Origin: Bugula neritina
Lineage: Eukaryota; Bryozoa; Gymnolaemata; Cheilostomatida; Bugulidae
Direction of reading: 5' to 3'
Assembly: GCA_964035545.1 (NCBI GenBank)
Contig: OZ037769.1
Coordinates: 5,481,929-5,545,928, forward strand
DNA: 64,000 nucleotides
The notes under the pieces are model-generated. The model saw only the letters and a list, made by a program, of their open reading frames with translations, was not told where the DNA came from and did not search any database. The position numbers and the translations under genes were made by a program. Of the stretch, positions 23,299 to 36,600 are shown in pieces. Numbering within the stretch: position 1 is the stretch's first letter; the number at the start of each line of letters is the position of its first letter.

Positions 23299-24866
23299 TA
23301 GCCAGCCAAAAGTAGTATAACTTATCAGCATTGTCTTCCCGTCATTCATGTATTTTTATATCATTTTAATTACTAGAATTTCTCAGCATTTTAAGAGTTC
23401 CAAATATGAAACTGATAGATGTTTTCGCAAATTATTTTTTCTTGGCAACGTTTTGATTTTCTTTTTGACCTTGGCAGCAACTTTTGCAGCTAATTCCGTG
23501 GCTGGACTGAACAAATTTGAAAATAATGAGAATATGTTTTAGTATTTCTGGAGTTGTCTATTTTCAACTTCATAGGTGACCATGCTAGCTGTTCATTGTA
23601 AAGGTGAATAGCTATACTATAGTTCATGATTCTTGTGAAATAATGATAGCAAAGTTCATATAGTTAATAAACTAGTTTGCATGCCACACATCAACTGTGC
23701 CTTTAGCTATAGAAAAGTGTTTTATGCATTTGCCTTGTTAGCAATAAAATTGTTTAATTATTTATAGAACTCCTATATCAGCATTAAAAGTAAATTACGC
23801 TGACAAACTTATAGATCTAAAACTTGGTTGTGTGAAACTTCTATACTAAAATTGGGTACAACATACAGCTTCAAATTCTTGATATATAGTTTCTTGCAAC
23901 ATTTATTTTATAAAAACACATTCCCTAACATGTAATGCTATATAATGCATTAAGAGTATGGACTAACCATTTATATACTGGGCTCTAACAATTAATATAA
24001 GTTTCATCAAAGTTTTCAATTACAAACAAGACAATGAAACAAGCATTTTCGATTCGCATAATATTGTTAGCATTGTTTTACCTCACAGTAAACTAGAATA
24101 AATAGTATTTATAGTATAATTTTGCTTTTGGTTTTCTTCCTAAAATAACCTTGCTTTGTTCTAATTTTTATAATCTCATGATATGCACAGCTATGTTCAT
24201 TGTCAATGTTGAGACGTTTATGTACATTTATTGACATTGCTGTAGATTTATCCTAGTCTATCATGTTTGGGTCTCACAACTCATTGCACTTCAGCTTCTG
24301 GTATGCCGTGTGGCTACAACCAAAAAGTATAGATTACACTGGTTCTGATGTAAGTTTAAAGCCAAAAAATGGATCAACTGCAATATATAGTATGATTAAA
24401 AATAGCTTACTGAGAAAACATCACATAGTTGCTTGTTTATTATAAATTATATATATCAGTGCAGATATTCAAATGCTTTCATAGCTCACAATATTGCCAA
24501 TTGCATTTTTGAAAGATTTGCTGAATCAGTACACAACTTAACCGATAGAAAGATTCTAGGGCAGTATAAAAGAAACAGCTTTGAATTTTGAACTGCAAAT
24601 TTACAGAAATGAAGAAAAAACTTACTTGACGGTTGCTGGCTATAGAAACAGTTCTGATATGCGAGAGAGGTGTCGAAAAATAAAATCAGAATCCATTTAA
24701 GGCACACTGCAAATTGGTATACTTAAAAGCATTGTTCGGGTTAGAAATCAACACTACTAAAAAAATCTAAAGTTCCAAATTCTGCTAATTATAAATTAGT
24801 TAAATAGTATGTTAAAAGTTCTTTGTGAAAAAAAAGACATTAGAAATGGGGCAGGATACAGAAAGA
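23299..24866. other. Intergenic DNA
   Basis: AT-rich with short random frames (23348-23542, 24263-24445, 24486-24707 on the minus strand) that show no splice-consistent or family features. It includes the 3' flank of the minus-strand gene ending at 24867. Confidence 0.6.
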
Positions 24867-25979
24867 TTAGTAAGCTAAGGGGCAGTTTCCAGCAGAAGAA
24901 ACAGCTATTGGATCTGTGTATATGTCAGGTAACTCCTTAGAGCCGCATGGATAATTGTCAATCTCATTCATCGCTTCCATTATATAGTCACTAAATGAAT
25001 TACGAGGAAGCTCGGTAGTGGCATTAGAGTCAACAGCCATATTAAATTTGGTTGTGTGAACAGGTTTGGGTGACACTGGGGTATGGTGGGTCCGAGGTAG
25101 TGGTTTGTAAGATGTGCTACGTTTTACTTCCAATTTTGAAGTTTGTGGCACAGAGTGTATGCCACTATATCCTCCTGGAAGATAATTTGAAGGTAGAATG
25201 GGGTCATAGTCGTAGCTAGAAAACTTTGGCGTGGCTGCCTCATTAGCTTGCTTGCTTATGTTTGCTACTCTTTTACGGATAGCAGCCATTTCTCTTTCAA
25301 ATTCGTTATCACCCTCATAGCCACTAGTAGAAACTATTGAAGTAGTGGGAACAGAAGAAGAAAGTTGGGAAGAAAATTTGGTAGTTGTATGGGGAGGGGA
25401 ATAAGAGCTAGGCACATATTTGTAGTCGGAAGCCTCTAGACTGTTGAGTGACTCCGCGGGAGAGACTTCACGAACCTGGTGACGTCTGCTAATCAATGGA
25501 GCTGTTTCCGCTCTCTTCTCAAAGTATCCTCTGGACTGATACCTATGAGGAGTGTAGTAGTCAGACGCCTTGCCTATCTCATTTTCTGACCGCTCCATGT
25601 TTTCTCGCATTCTAGCCAAGTTTCTTAGCAGATCTTCTTGCTTTCTAACTAGGCTCCTAGCACCTTGGACTTTATAGTTGAGCATGGCACTGTTGCTATT
25701 CAAGTGAGAAAGCATATTCTTGCTCTTTGGTACCTCGTCTTCTGGAACATATCCTGGTGAGATTAGAGAACAAGAAGATCTCTCCGGGGTTGAGCGCAGA
25801 TTTTCTCTTGCTTTTCCTGCTTTAGCTTTTATGGCATCAATTTCAGCTTGTGCTTCATCAAATGACAGCTCCTCGGCATCATCTCTTACTGATTCTTGAG
25901 GCTCATCTGCTAATTCGACATTAATTACTGGTGGCTCTTTCACGTTAACATCAACTGGCTCTTGTCTTTCCTCTGACAT
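24867..25979 (-). CDS. Unrecognised 370-aa protein, single coding exon
   Basis: One uninterrupted frame starting at ATG 25979, with an acceptor (TTTTTAG) 6 bases upstream at 25985 that joins an untranslated leader exon ending at 27611 (donor CAG|GTAAGA). The protein is hydrophilic. It has an acidic N-terminus rich in E, D and V, a helical charged stretch at about 40-60 (FDEAQAEIDAIKAKAGKARE), a second helical stretch at about 105-135 (RKQEDLLRNLARMRENMERS), then Ser/Thr/Tyr/Pro-rich sequence broken by a third coiled segment (FEREMAAIRKRVANISKQA). There is no signal peptide or membrane segment. It resembles a cytoskeletal or filament-associated protein. The TATA promoter with a CArG-like box suggests strong tissue-specific (perhaps muscle) expression, which is inference. 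I do not recognise the family. Confidence 0.8.
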   Translation of the reverse strand: MSEERQEPVDVNVKEPPVINVELADEPQESVRDDAEELSFDEAQAEIDAIKAKAGKARENLRSTPERSSCSLISPGYVPEDEVPKSKNMLSHLNSNSAMLNYKVQGARSLVRKQEDLLRNLARMRENMERSENEIGKASDYYTPHRYQSRGYFEKRAETAPLISRRHQVREVSPAESLNSLEASDYKYVPSSYSPPHTTTKFSSQLSSSVPTTSIVSTSGYEGDNEFEREMAAIRKRVANISKQANEAATPKFSSYDYDPILPSNYLPGGYSGIHSVPQTSKLEVKRSTSYKPLPRTHHTPVSPKPVHTTKFNMAVDSNATTELPRNSFSDYIMEAMNEIDNYPCGSKELPDIYTDPIAVSSAGNCPLAY

Positions 25980-27610
25980 CGTGGCCTAAAAACATGCAAA
26001 GTAATATTATAATTAAGTTCTTAGCAAACACCTATGTCAAATAATATTATCAGGAAAAAAACACAATTTCCAATCTATACTATACTAAACCTGGGTAACG
26101 ATGCATTTTTGCAACGAAAACAGCAGTGTACTATGAAGATAATTTTGGTTGAAGTAAATTAAAAAGCCAAAAAAAATGAGGTCACAGCTTAAAACTCTAC
26201 AGTTATTCAAATTCATGGTTTCATAAGCTCAAGAAGACAAAATCATAATATTAGCAACAGAAGAATAGTTTAAAGAAACAGCAATCAATTTTAGTTAATT
26301 CACACAGAATAACTTCAAAATGGTATCAGCTTCAACAAGATAATATTTTTTAGAACGTATTATTCCTTATATGCTTTACCATTTGCATGATTCTGCTAAT
26401 TTGTAAATTATAAGTTGCACAAAGAGATGGTATTCCTAATGTCATTTGCTAACTATTGATAAGAATTGAAAATGTCAGTAACTGTTGGCTCTCTAAAACT
26501 TCAATATATATGAAGCAATTTGCATACACTTGAGCTTTCAACTTTTCTTACCACCCATAGCATCATAATAAGTTTTACCTGATATAGGTAAATGAATGAA
26601 AGTGGTCTGATTTAAGTTATATGCCCAGATAAATCATGTGAGAAAACAAAAACCTTAAAATAAAAATATTAGATTGCTAAGCCAATAAAAAGTTTTTGTC
26701 TTAATCTACTTACATTTACACTTAACAGCTAAAGTTCTGCTCTAAATAAAATTTTGAGAAGTTATGATGTACCTACCAAATTATTAACTTATCAGCCTTA
26801 AGACTATCCTAATAATAGGATGCGTGTAAACAATGTATGTAGTTTAGGGTAACTTTATATAGTTATATAGCATACTGCATATGTATAAAGGTTATATGGG
26901 CCAACTGTGTACAGTATAGCGTGCTGCACGTGCGTCCCTTAAGCTCTAAGAGAGTTATTAATCTGTATAATTATCAGAGCCTGTTGCAGGAGACTTTCAA
27001 CATTGTACAAATAAACATGAAAATATATGCCTCTCAGTGGAAGGTGACCCAAAGCAAACATCGCACTACTCAGTGCACTGTATCTGAGTGTTTGTTAATC
27101 ACCTGGATGTTTGCTGCAGTATTAGAGCTTTAATAGAACACCTTGCTGTTATTTAATGGTAGTAACGGTATGGCTTCTAATTAAGATCAGGATATCAGAA
27201 GCAAATAACACCAATTATACCTCGTGCATTGAGCTCTCATACTGCTTTTTATTAATGAGTCAAATCTAATCACATGCATCGCAATAAAAACTAATCATCT
27301 AAAGGAACATAGAGGTCAAATTTTACCTGTAATAATTTTTGAGGTAATTAGTGTAAATAATTCTTACAAGCTGACAAACAGCATATTATAAGCAGCAAAA
27401 CTTATTTTACCTTTAAAAATGAATTTACATTCTACTAAAAGTTTCAGATATTCGTTGAATTTACAATACCCAACACATTTACAAATCGAGGAGTTGCATA
27501 CTCTTTGAAACCAATCATAGCTCAAACCCTAGTCTTTAAAATGAACTGCTCGACGCTAGCACTTTAGAATTATACATGTTTAAAGTGATAAAAATAGCAG
27601 ATTTTCTTAC

Positions 27611-27672
27611 CTGCTGCAGCTAGTTGCACAATTTACTAGCGGAGATACACTACACGTCTACCCAGGTGGCTT
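27611..27672 (-). other. Untranslated first exon of the 370-aa gene
   Basis: Ends in CTGCAGCAG|GTAAGA (donor at 27610-27605). The right end is set only by the TATA box about 30 bp upstream, so the start is approximate. The intron of about 1.6 kb runs to the acceptor at 25986-25987. Confidence 0.6.
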
Positions 27673-27698
27673 TACAGCAAGTAGAAGTGCCTTAGCAT

Positions 27699-27706
27699 TA
27701 TTTATA
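27699..27706 (-). promoter_or_regulatory. TATA box of the 370-aa gene
   Basis: TATAAATA on the minus strand (preceded by CCC), about 30 bp upstream of the inferred start. Further upstream are a CArG-like CTATATATGG (near 27715-27724) and two CCAAT boxes (near 27742 and 27771). Confidence 0.65.
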
Positions 27707-28583
27707 GGGAGTTGCTATATATGGAGATAGGTTAACAGCCCACCAATAGGAATCCAGATATCTAGCCAATCACAATGCCGTATTGTTGTGCCCAAGCCGA
27801 TCGTGTTCGTTAGTATTTACATTAGGTAGAGCCTAATAATATAATCTTGTGCTATAAAACTATTGCAAAAACAACAATTAATTTTATGCATAATAATGGG
27901 CTAAAGATTAATTTCTAATAAACTTGTATGAATAATTTTTTAATCAGCTGCAAATTATTATTTGGTATCATTTTGCAATGAACAGTCAAATTTAATGAAA
28001 TGCATGGCGGTTGCATGATTTGTTACTCTAACTGCAGGGGTGATAGAAGTGAATAACTAATTTAAGCAATTTAAATTATATAACAATTTAGAATCTTGAA
28101 ATACTACTTCGAATTTACATGCTAAACCTAAACTTGTTTTGTTACATGGCAGGTTTGTGAACTTCCTTTAGTCCAAGTTTACATAATGGAGCCAGGTTTT
28201 CGCACTGAATGTGCAAAGAGTGCTGGTAGCTGCAATTAATAAACAGTGCAGTGCTGAACGTAGATGCAATTATCTATGCACATCTACAGTCAATTACCAA
28301 AGCTTTTAATTAGCAGTGCCATATATTCTTGCACTCTCAAGACTTGTTTATTGCTCTAGCTTGTTAAACGTGAGGAGAACTCGTGAGCGCTTCGTATTAG
28401 TCTAAAACTCTCTGAGTTATAAATCTGTTTTGATGTTCCCACTCTAGCACTGAGCCTCCATATTCTTCATGCAATTTCAAATTTATTATTAGTGCATTTT
28501 TTAAATTTTGCTTATGTTTTAATTTCAGTTAATACTTTGATAAATCGCCAAAGATAGTGCAGATTCTGAGCATATATATTATA

Positions 28584-28808
28584 CTCACACTAAAACTCTC
28601 ACGCAAGTTTATAGTCACCATCTCTGTGAGAAAATTCCTAATGGAAGGGGTTTTTGTTAAATTGGGCTAAGGACTTATTCATATGGGACACAAGAGCAAT
28701 TATGACTGGATGCTCTTCCTAACATCACCAATGGCCTTTGTCGGGCTCGAACCCACGACTTTGTGCTTACTAGGCGAATGCTCTAACTCCTAGACCACGG
28801 CTGCTCCT
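28584..28808 (-). mobile_element. tRNA-derived SINE, copy 2
   Basis: Same family as 9826-10045, on the opposite strand: minus-strand box B GGGTTCGAGCCC and loop CTAGTAA. A 9-bp direct repeat TATATTATA flanks it (28575-28583 and 28809-28817). Confidence 0.88.
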
Positions 28809-31800
28809 TATATTATATAGCGTATCATATACGGCATATATTAAATGCAAGACATTATAATATTCAGCCGTTCATTAGTTGCAGAAAAGTGGACCCTCCC
28901 AGCTTTTGACGCAATGACTGTGTCAGCATTAGTTGTTCCTGTTGAAGATTTTTTTTGAAAAAGTAGATGGACCTATAATTTAAGTTACCTAGAAGGTAAC
29001 CTAGTAAGAAATTAGGCAATAATGATTGTACAGGAAAGAGAAAATAAGGTTCGAGTAGAACTGTGTAGTTTCCTTTATGCTTTGAGTGAACTATTTTAAG
29101 ATTCTAGTGCCGTCACGGAGATCATGGAAAGAATCATTAGAAATCTGTATATTGCCAGTAGCAAAAGATAATTACTAACATTGCATACAATAATACCTAT
29201 ATTTCTCGTATTATGTTGCTAAGGCCTATGTTGTATTGCATGGAAGTCAATGTACACGAAGCAGTCTGATGATATTTCTATTATCAGCGTAATAGACAAA
29301 GGGCTCATGTCTAGTGAATAAAAAGCTTAGTTATTAATAATGGTTCTTTCTGTCTGCATCTTTTTATAGACTATAGAGCAATAACTGAAACGTCAACACG
29401 TTTAACATAATATGCTGCAGTTTCGACGTAAAATTTCAGTTGTAGAATTATGTATGAAATTTAAGGTTTATGCAGTCAGGTTATTATTGTGATCAAAACA
29501 CTGCCTGCTGCTGATGACATGCTAAAAATAAATGTTAATTATTTTTATAACTTCCTTTTGGATTGAAGAATATTACTTCAATGAATTACAAGTAACCGTT
29601 GTTACTTGAGAAGTACACAAATATATTATTATACTACAGTGAAAAATCTAATGCATAATTTTTCGAAAGTCATTATCAATTTTAACATTTTCTCATCGCC
29701 AAGAAATTTAAGATTGTGACTTAGTAGTTATCAGTTATTGCAATACATTATGACATCAGGTTTTATTTCGTGTAGGACATGTAATCGACTTTAATGGTAC
29801 AAAGCAAGTCAAAACATAACATACATCAAAGACACCTCTATGTAGCTAAAATTTTTCATTAATAGCTCACATAGTATAGCTATAGTACTACGATACAACT
29901 ATACCATAGCTATCAGTTATCATTTTAAAGTTTAAATTTTTTAAAAGATATATGTAAATTTTGTAGCCTACTGAAGCCAAGGAAATCTTTCTTTTGAGCT
30001 GTTTCATGCTTTATAAAGTTTCTCACAGGGGTTTGGCGTTCAACAACTAATTAACTACGAATAAAACTGTAACATCTGCTAGTTTATAAAATATAGGTAA
30101 ATTGTATTGATACACTATAATTTTATTATATAATTAGTGTAGTAATCAGTATAATATTTTATGTTTTAGGATTACTGGAGAGAATTTGTATCAACACTTG
30201 TTAGAAAGGGTTGTCTTCCCAATAACTCTGAAAATAGTAGACATCTTTGCATATGAAATTCATTGAGGTATGGAGAAAATGTTCATATAATGTGTATGCA
30301 ACTTTTGTATTGTGCAAAACTTTTCACTGCGTTTTAATTCAATCTAGTATATAAAACATTATAATTTATAAATTGATAAAAAATAGTCATGCTGTAACTT
30401 TATAGATTAAAATTAAAATTAGTAAATTTATTAATTAACCTATTCAGCTAATTTGCCAAACATTCAATAGATGAAACTGAGATCTGTTTTAATTGTCTAA
30501 CTTTTAATTGAATTATTAACAAACAGCTCATGGCCCCAAAAAAAACAGTGCAAAAATTTGAAATTTTAAAATAATATTTCTAATTTCAATTCAATGTTCT
30601 CTCATCTCTTACAGTTGCCTTCTCGTATTTACTAGTGCTGTATATAACATGTGTTGTATACTAAGTGTATTGTGTCTATGAAAGCACTATATCCTAGCAT
30701 TTTTCTCATTCTTCAATCTGCACCCCCCATCACTTTGCACAGCTTCTATACTCGCATCTAATCATCTTAAATCATACTGTTTTGATAATCAATGCGATTA
30801 CCAAATTGAGTGAGACAACCTCACTGATTGACCAGAACAATATTTTGATAGCAAATTATGTACCCGGCTCCTTTTGGCCCCTTGACATTTCAGGTATGCA
30901 AGTCTAAGCTCAAGTAGCTCTCGTACTTTGTCTTGAAGACACAGCAGCAAAACTACATAGCCTGTCAGTAGAATCTCTGACTTGTACAATAATTAATACT
31001 GTGTGCAGAGCTTAGTGATCTAAACCTAACACTAGCTGATGATGTGGGTTGCTTGCTAAGCTATAAATATAATTAGTTACTGCTCATCAATTGGATCAAG
31101 CAAATAATTAGTATTGTCTTACACAAGTTACCTATACTAATGTTGAGTAGTATACATTATACATTCAACTTGCACGGCAAACTACATAAAGTAATTTCCT
31201 GAGTAAACCATATTGTGCTTTTATCAATACTAAATGTTTATAGTGGTACAACTAAAATCAATCTGCAATAATTATTATGGGAAACAATAGTTAGGGTCTA
31301 TCTAAAGATGTGGGTGTGTCTATGACTTATAACCCTTCAATTCCCAATGTCAATCAACATTCAGATTAACCTTATAAATGATATCTACTTTTATGCTTTA
31401 GCTAGCTATTTCCAGTCAATACAGTTGTCATAGATTAATGTGATTTGCTTTTAATATATAAATAAGTTTTTTATCTGTTTGTGTAGGCAATGCACATTGA
31501 ATAATAATTAATAACAGTCTACTAACCCAAATCATATTAACATCTTTCAGTTATTCTAAATGATAGGAATTACTTGTTGAGTTATAAAAATAGCTCTAGT
31601 AAAGAAATCATAAGATTTCTAAGAGATCCAGGTTGTAATTTATTTTTATTGCAGGTAATCCTCATTATAAATCGTACAAGCTATGCACATGGCGGTTTGT
31701 GTTACATCAAGAGTTGTCTCCCAACATGATGACTGTAGACAACTCCTCTGCACAGCATTAAGGTTTCTTTTTGCAAAATATCAAATTTGGGCTCATCAAA

Positions 31801-33532
31801 CGAATTTCTGCATGCATCATGCCACATTTTTGGAGTTATCTTCCTCAACTAGTTGATCATGAACCACAATTTTCCTTAACTTATCTAAAAATTTAAACAG
31901 GCTTTCTGTAGCATACTAAAATTACTATTGAAATACATATATAATAAAAAATATATAATTAAGGGATATTATAAAACAATGGAAGCTTAAATGCAAAATA
32001 ATGTTTCAAATTTTTAACGTAGATAAAAGCTAGGCATGTATAATTTGTTAAAACAGTATAGGAAGCTAGCAGCTGAAGAAATTATACAAATATACATAAT
32101 ACTTACTTGCTGTATCTTGGCAGTAAGAGCTGACAGTTGAATGGAGAAAGGGTCAGTTTATAGACTAGTAGTTCTATAGTTGGAATCTTATTACATTTAA
32201 TTATTAGCACATTATATTAAACAAATTCAAGTATTATAGAAAAATGGGCTTGCCTTTAGCATAAGGTAAACTTGTAAGTTTTTGAGTCAAAAACTGCACA
32301 CAGTGCATCACATCTCTTACTTGGATCACAATGGATCTGGGTAAACATGCGTACTTTATGAAAGGATAACTCCTAATTATGGCCAACCAGCCCATAAAAT
32401 TGTTTTTAGCACATTCCAGCTGGTTTTGTTGTAGTAAGTGAATAGATTATTTAGCTTACTAGCGATTGACTTTTTATTCCAAGGGAAACCTGCAAAAATA
32501 TCTTAAAAAGATCAATTTAACATAAGTTCTATAATATTTTTTAAGTTTTTATAATCAACAGGTTGATTTGTACTATAATTAAACTATAAGTTCCACCTTC
32601 TTGTACAGGAGATACATAATAGGAATAGTATGAGCAATTGAAATTTAAACTATAACAAGTAACTCTATAACACTAGTTAAACTGGCCAACCAAAACAAAA
32701 GACACAAAAAACAGCCTTGTGTAAAACAATTTTTATGATAAGATAACTCCATACTGCTTACTCATTTTGGTCAACAGTTATGCACATGTTAAATCCTTAA
32801 CTTGGAATTCAGAGAAAGCATGAGGAGGATTGCCTGGTTGAGAGACTGTCTTAACAAGTCTTCCAGCTGCAACATTTGCCTTATTCACTCACCATAATAT
32901 CCTTGTTGTCCGTAATCTCCCTAATTCTAAATAAAATGCTGCCACCTAAATGTTATATGCTGTCGTTGTTTAGCTTGGATACTATAAGCTGTAGTTGTCT
33001 AACGTTTTCTACACTCTTTTTTTAAATTAATGTAGGCAAAGCTACATGCCTTCCCTTGATAAAATGAATTACAGAAATATATAATTAAATATTTGACATC
33101 ACAAGAATGCAAAGTATTACAAGCTGAAGTGACATTTTTCGACACATGGCCATATACTTAATAATATTGTTTGGAATATATTTCGAGTGGCTTGTTATAG
33201 AATAGCTCAAAGCATGAGGTAAGTTTTAGACTACAGGCTATATTAACAGTGTGTTTTAATTGGAGTTGTGTGCAATTTTAGCTGCTTCAGAAATTGCCTA
33301 GGTTCAACAATTATTAGTAGATTAAAGATACGTCACACAATTGATCTCGAAAGCCAAACCTGAACTTTTGAATAGTACAATGACAGGTTTTGGGTGATGT
33401 AAAATCTGCCAAAGCAAACTATGCTACTGTATATAATAATACTGTACCTGTAACTGTTTCCAATAAGAAACTGCAACCTTCACGTGGTACATTGCCAAAA
33501 TAGGTTAGGTATTCTGCAAATCAAGGCACATT

Positions 33533-33570
33533 GCGTAGATTGCCAGTGCGTAGATTGCCAGTGCGTAGAT
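33533..33570. repeat. 15-bp tandem repeat, 2.5 copies
   Basis: Unit GCGTAGATTGCCAGT, exact copies, about 55 bp upstream of the HSD17B14 start codon and so in its promoter or 5' UTR. Confidence 0.85.
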
Positions 33571-33623
33571 TAGTTAGTTTAAACCAGTTTCAGTATTTCC
33601 TTGTCCAGTAACACAGGTTGAAC

Positions 33624-36600
33624 ATGGATTCTGCTCAAAATCAGTGTGACCAGGGTCTGAGATATAAAGACAAGGTGGTGATAGTAACTGGGGGATCCAA
33701 AGGAATAGGGGAAGGTTGTGTGAGAGTTTTTGGTAAGTTGGCAAGACTACTTGGTGCATACAATGGCAGTGAATACAAACTTAGAGCCTTATAAGTGTAG
33801 ACTTAGCTGTCTTGGAACAGGAAAAACTGTCTGTTACTAAACAAGCTTGCTGTTCAAATCCAAATGCTTAACTGGCAAAGCAATATATAATTAATAGTAA
33901 ATTTGTTGTAGAGGAAATATAGTAAATATAATGTAATACAATTACTATATAATATTATATAGTCAATGTATGTTAAATCTATAAAGAATAACAATACTGT
34001 GTTTGTCTTTTGACAGTAAGACATGGTGCTAAAGTTGCTTTCTGCGCTCGGGGAGGTAAGCTGAATAGCCCTCTGATTATGTTTAGTCATTTTATGAAAT
34101 GCGACAAAATTTTATATTTGATAAAGCTGAATAGTTAAAATTGAACTTTAAAAGTTTTTTTTGTAAATTTGCAATAATTATGAAACTCTTCCGTGGTATA
34201 TTTTGTTACAAAAACTGCGCCAGATATTTTACAAGAATGTTTTTGCAACTAGATTAATAACCTTTGGTGTTACTAACAGAATAAAACTATATGTTACGCT
34301 GTTTGCTTGTATACAGTCTCCGATGGACAACGATTAGAAGCTGAGGTGAACAAACTAGGGCCTGGTGAATCATTTTTTAAGTCTGTGGATTTATCGGATG
34401 AAGAGGCCATCAAGGTACGCAGTAGTTACCTTCTTAATGTTATAAACTTACCAAGTTGAAACTAAAAATGTTGGAAAAAGTGATCTCATTTAGGAGCAGT
34501 AGCAGAGAAATTGAGATAGCCTAAGCTCTTTAATTTCTTGTGAGAACATAACTAATTCTTTTGCTACATTACTAATCTAGAACACAGGTTTTTCTCAATT
34601 TCTCTATTACTGCACCTATAACTTCAATCCGTGATCTAACCTAGATTCTTCACCATGCAGACATCTTTTTCAAGTCAATGCACCTTCAAAAGTAAAAAAG
34701 AAGTTATGCTGCTCGAACTAAGGGTCAAAAGTGCAATGGTTAATGTCAGTAACATCAGCTGATTAGGTTGATCCTTTTCAAACTGATAACGGCAAGTAGC
34801 ATGACTATTGACCAGTCATACTGATTTAGTATCAATGCTTGCATTCGATAGACTCCATAAACTGGAGCAATATTTTCATATCTTCTAGAACCTATGTGGT
34901 CCATGAAACACAAAGTAACACTCTATATGAGAAAATCACAATTTTAGGTAAAAATGGCACAAGTAAAAATGGCACAGGTAAAAATCACAACACAAATAGC
35001 CATAATATTTAGCTATTTAGCTATTTAAGCTCAACTGGCTATTTGGGCTTGATACAGTTAACTTCCAGAAAGGACTTTCACTGCACAAAACTCTCAAGTA
35101 TTTGGAAACTAGATATATAAAATAAACTTTGAGATTGACATTGCCAAGATTCTTGGCTCAAGTTTTTATATTATTTAATAAGTAAATAATATAATGCACA
35201 AGAAATTGAAACTTACATCCCAGACTGATTGAGAACCCTAGATTTACAACTTTATAAAATGTTGCTAGGCAAACATATTTGAAAAATATGCAATCTATTT
35301 GTTAATCTCAGTGTTGCTATATATTAGCATGACACTAATTTAATATAAATGTTTATTTCAACAATATTGAATTACCCTATGATTTACTTCTGTACAGAAT
35401 ACACCTGAGTAAGGAGTGCCAAATGATCAAAACTTCCTTTATTATTGCATCTCATACGCTTATAATAAAGCATCTATAGCCATTATTCTCTCTCGTATGC
35501 TCACAAAACGCTCTCATAGGTCTATAATTTGCTCCCATACCCTCCATACCTAATTGCTTGTTTGAGTTACAATGCAATATCTTAAATCGCGTCATCATAT
35601 TTTAAAGTATCTCTGGTGTGTCATATTTATGCAGTATTAAATTATTCGCATAATTTCGATCATCAGCTAAATACATCTTTAGGGTAGTATGTCCAAATAT
35701 ATTGGTTTTATAATAAAATATTTTGTGCATGCGTGTCTTGAGTTAATTCAAGATGAGGGCTTACTTGCTGAAGATGTTTTTGTTTGGCCCAGTGTCCATG
35801 GCACTACAGAAGATGTTTCAGTTGCATATAATTGTGATTTAAGTAAGATTAATATTTAGTTCAGTTTAAAATAGGTAAAGCTTGAAGAATGCAATCTGAT
35901 TTATAGTTCAGAAACTGTGCATTTTGTTCTTACCACAAGTGCTAACAAAAATATGAAAGCCTTAAGACAGGTTTACAACATGTTCAAAATGTTAGCAACA
36001 CCAAACATTACATATTTGAGAATGTTTGAAAGTGACTTTGAAATAAAATAAGAGTTGAACCAGAGTTACACTAAAGGTAGAAAGCTGTTATATAAAGTAA
36101 TAAATCACAGCAGGTGCTGTACACAGCACACTTAATCAACCTACGCAATTATCACCAATATAGTGATAATTGTAGGTTGATGATGGTTTAAAGTTAATAT
36201 AAGTTACCATACTAACGCCTTACATTAATTCTTGGTTACTGTTAATTTTGCAGGAGTTTGTAAATGAAGTTGTTGAAAGATATTCTCGAATTGACTGTCT
36301 GATAAACAATGCTGGCCAACGTAAGTACACTTCTGTGTCCACTCCACATAACTGTATAGAAAGCATTATTTCCAAGTTTATTTATAATTAAATATTAAAC
36401 ATTTCTATCAAACACTTCACATAACCAGCTGAAGCTATAATTACTATACTGCATTGTTTGAAGTAATTTTCTCACTATAAGACACTAGCAGTAGTTGAAA
36501 TGTTTAGCTGAATGAGTCCTAGCGTGACTTCTGCAAATAATTGTAATATTTTAGTTCTTTGTATCAGCAGGCATAGAGTCTGCCCACTCTTTAACGAAAA

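Larger units (their letters stand above)
27725..33623. other. Intergenic DNA, 5.9 kb
   Basis: AT-rich, with one SINE (28584-28808) and one short tandem repeat (33533-33570). No exon set or open frame with family resemblance is seen; the frame at 30798-30989 (minus) looks random. Promoters of the flanking divergent genes must lie at its two ends. Confidence 0.6.
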
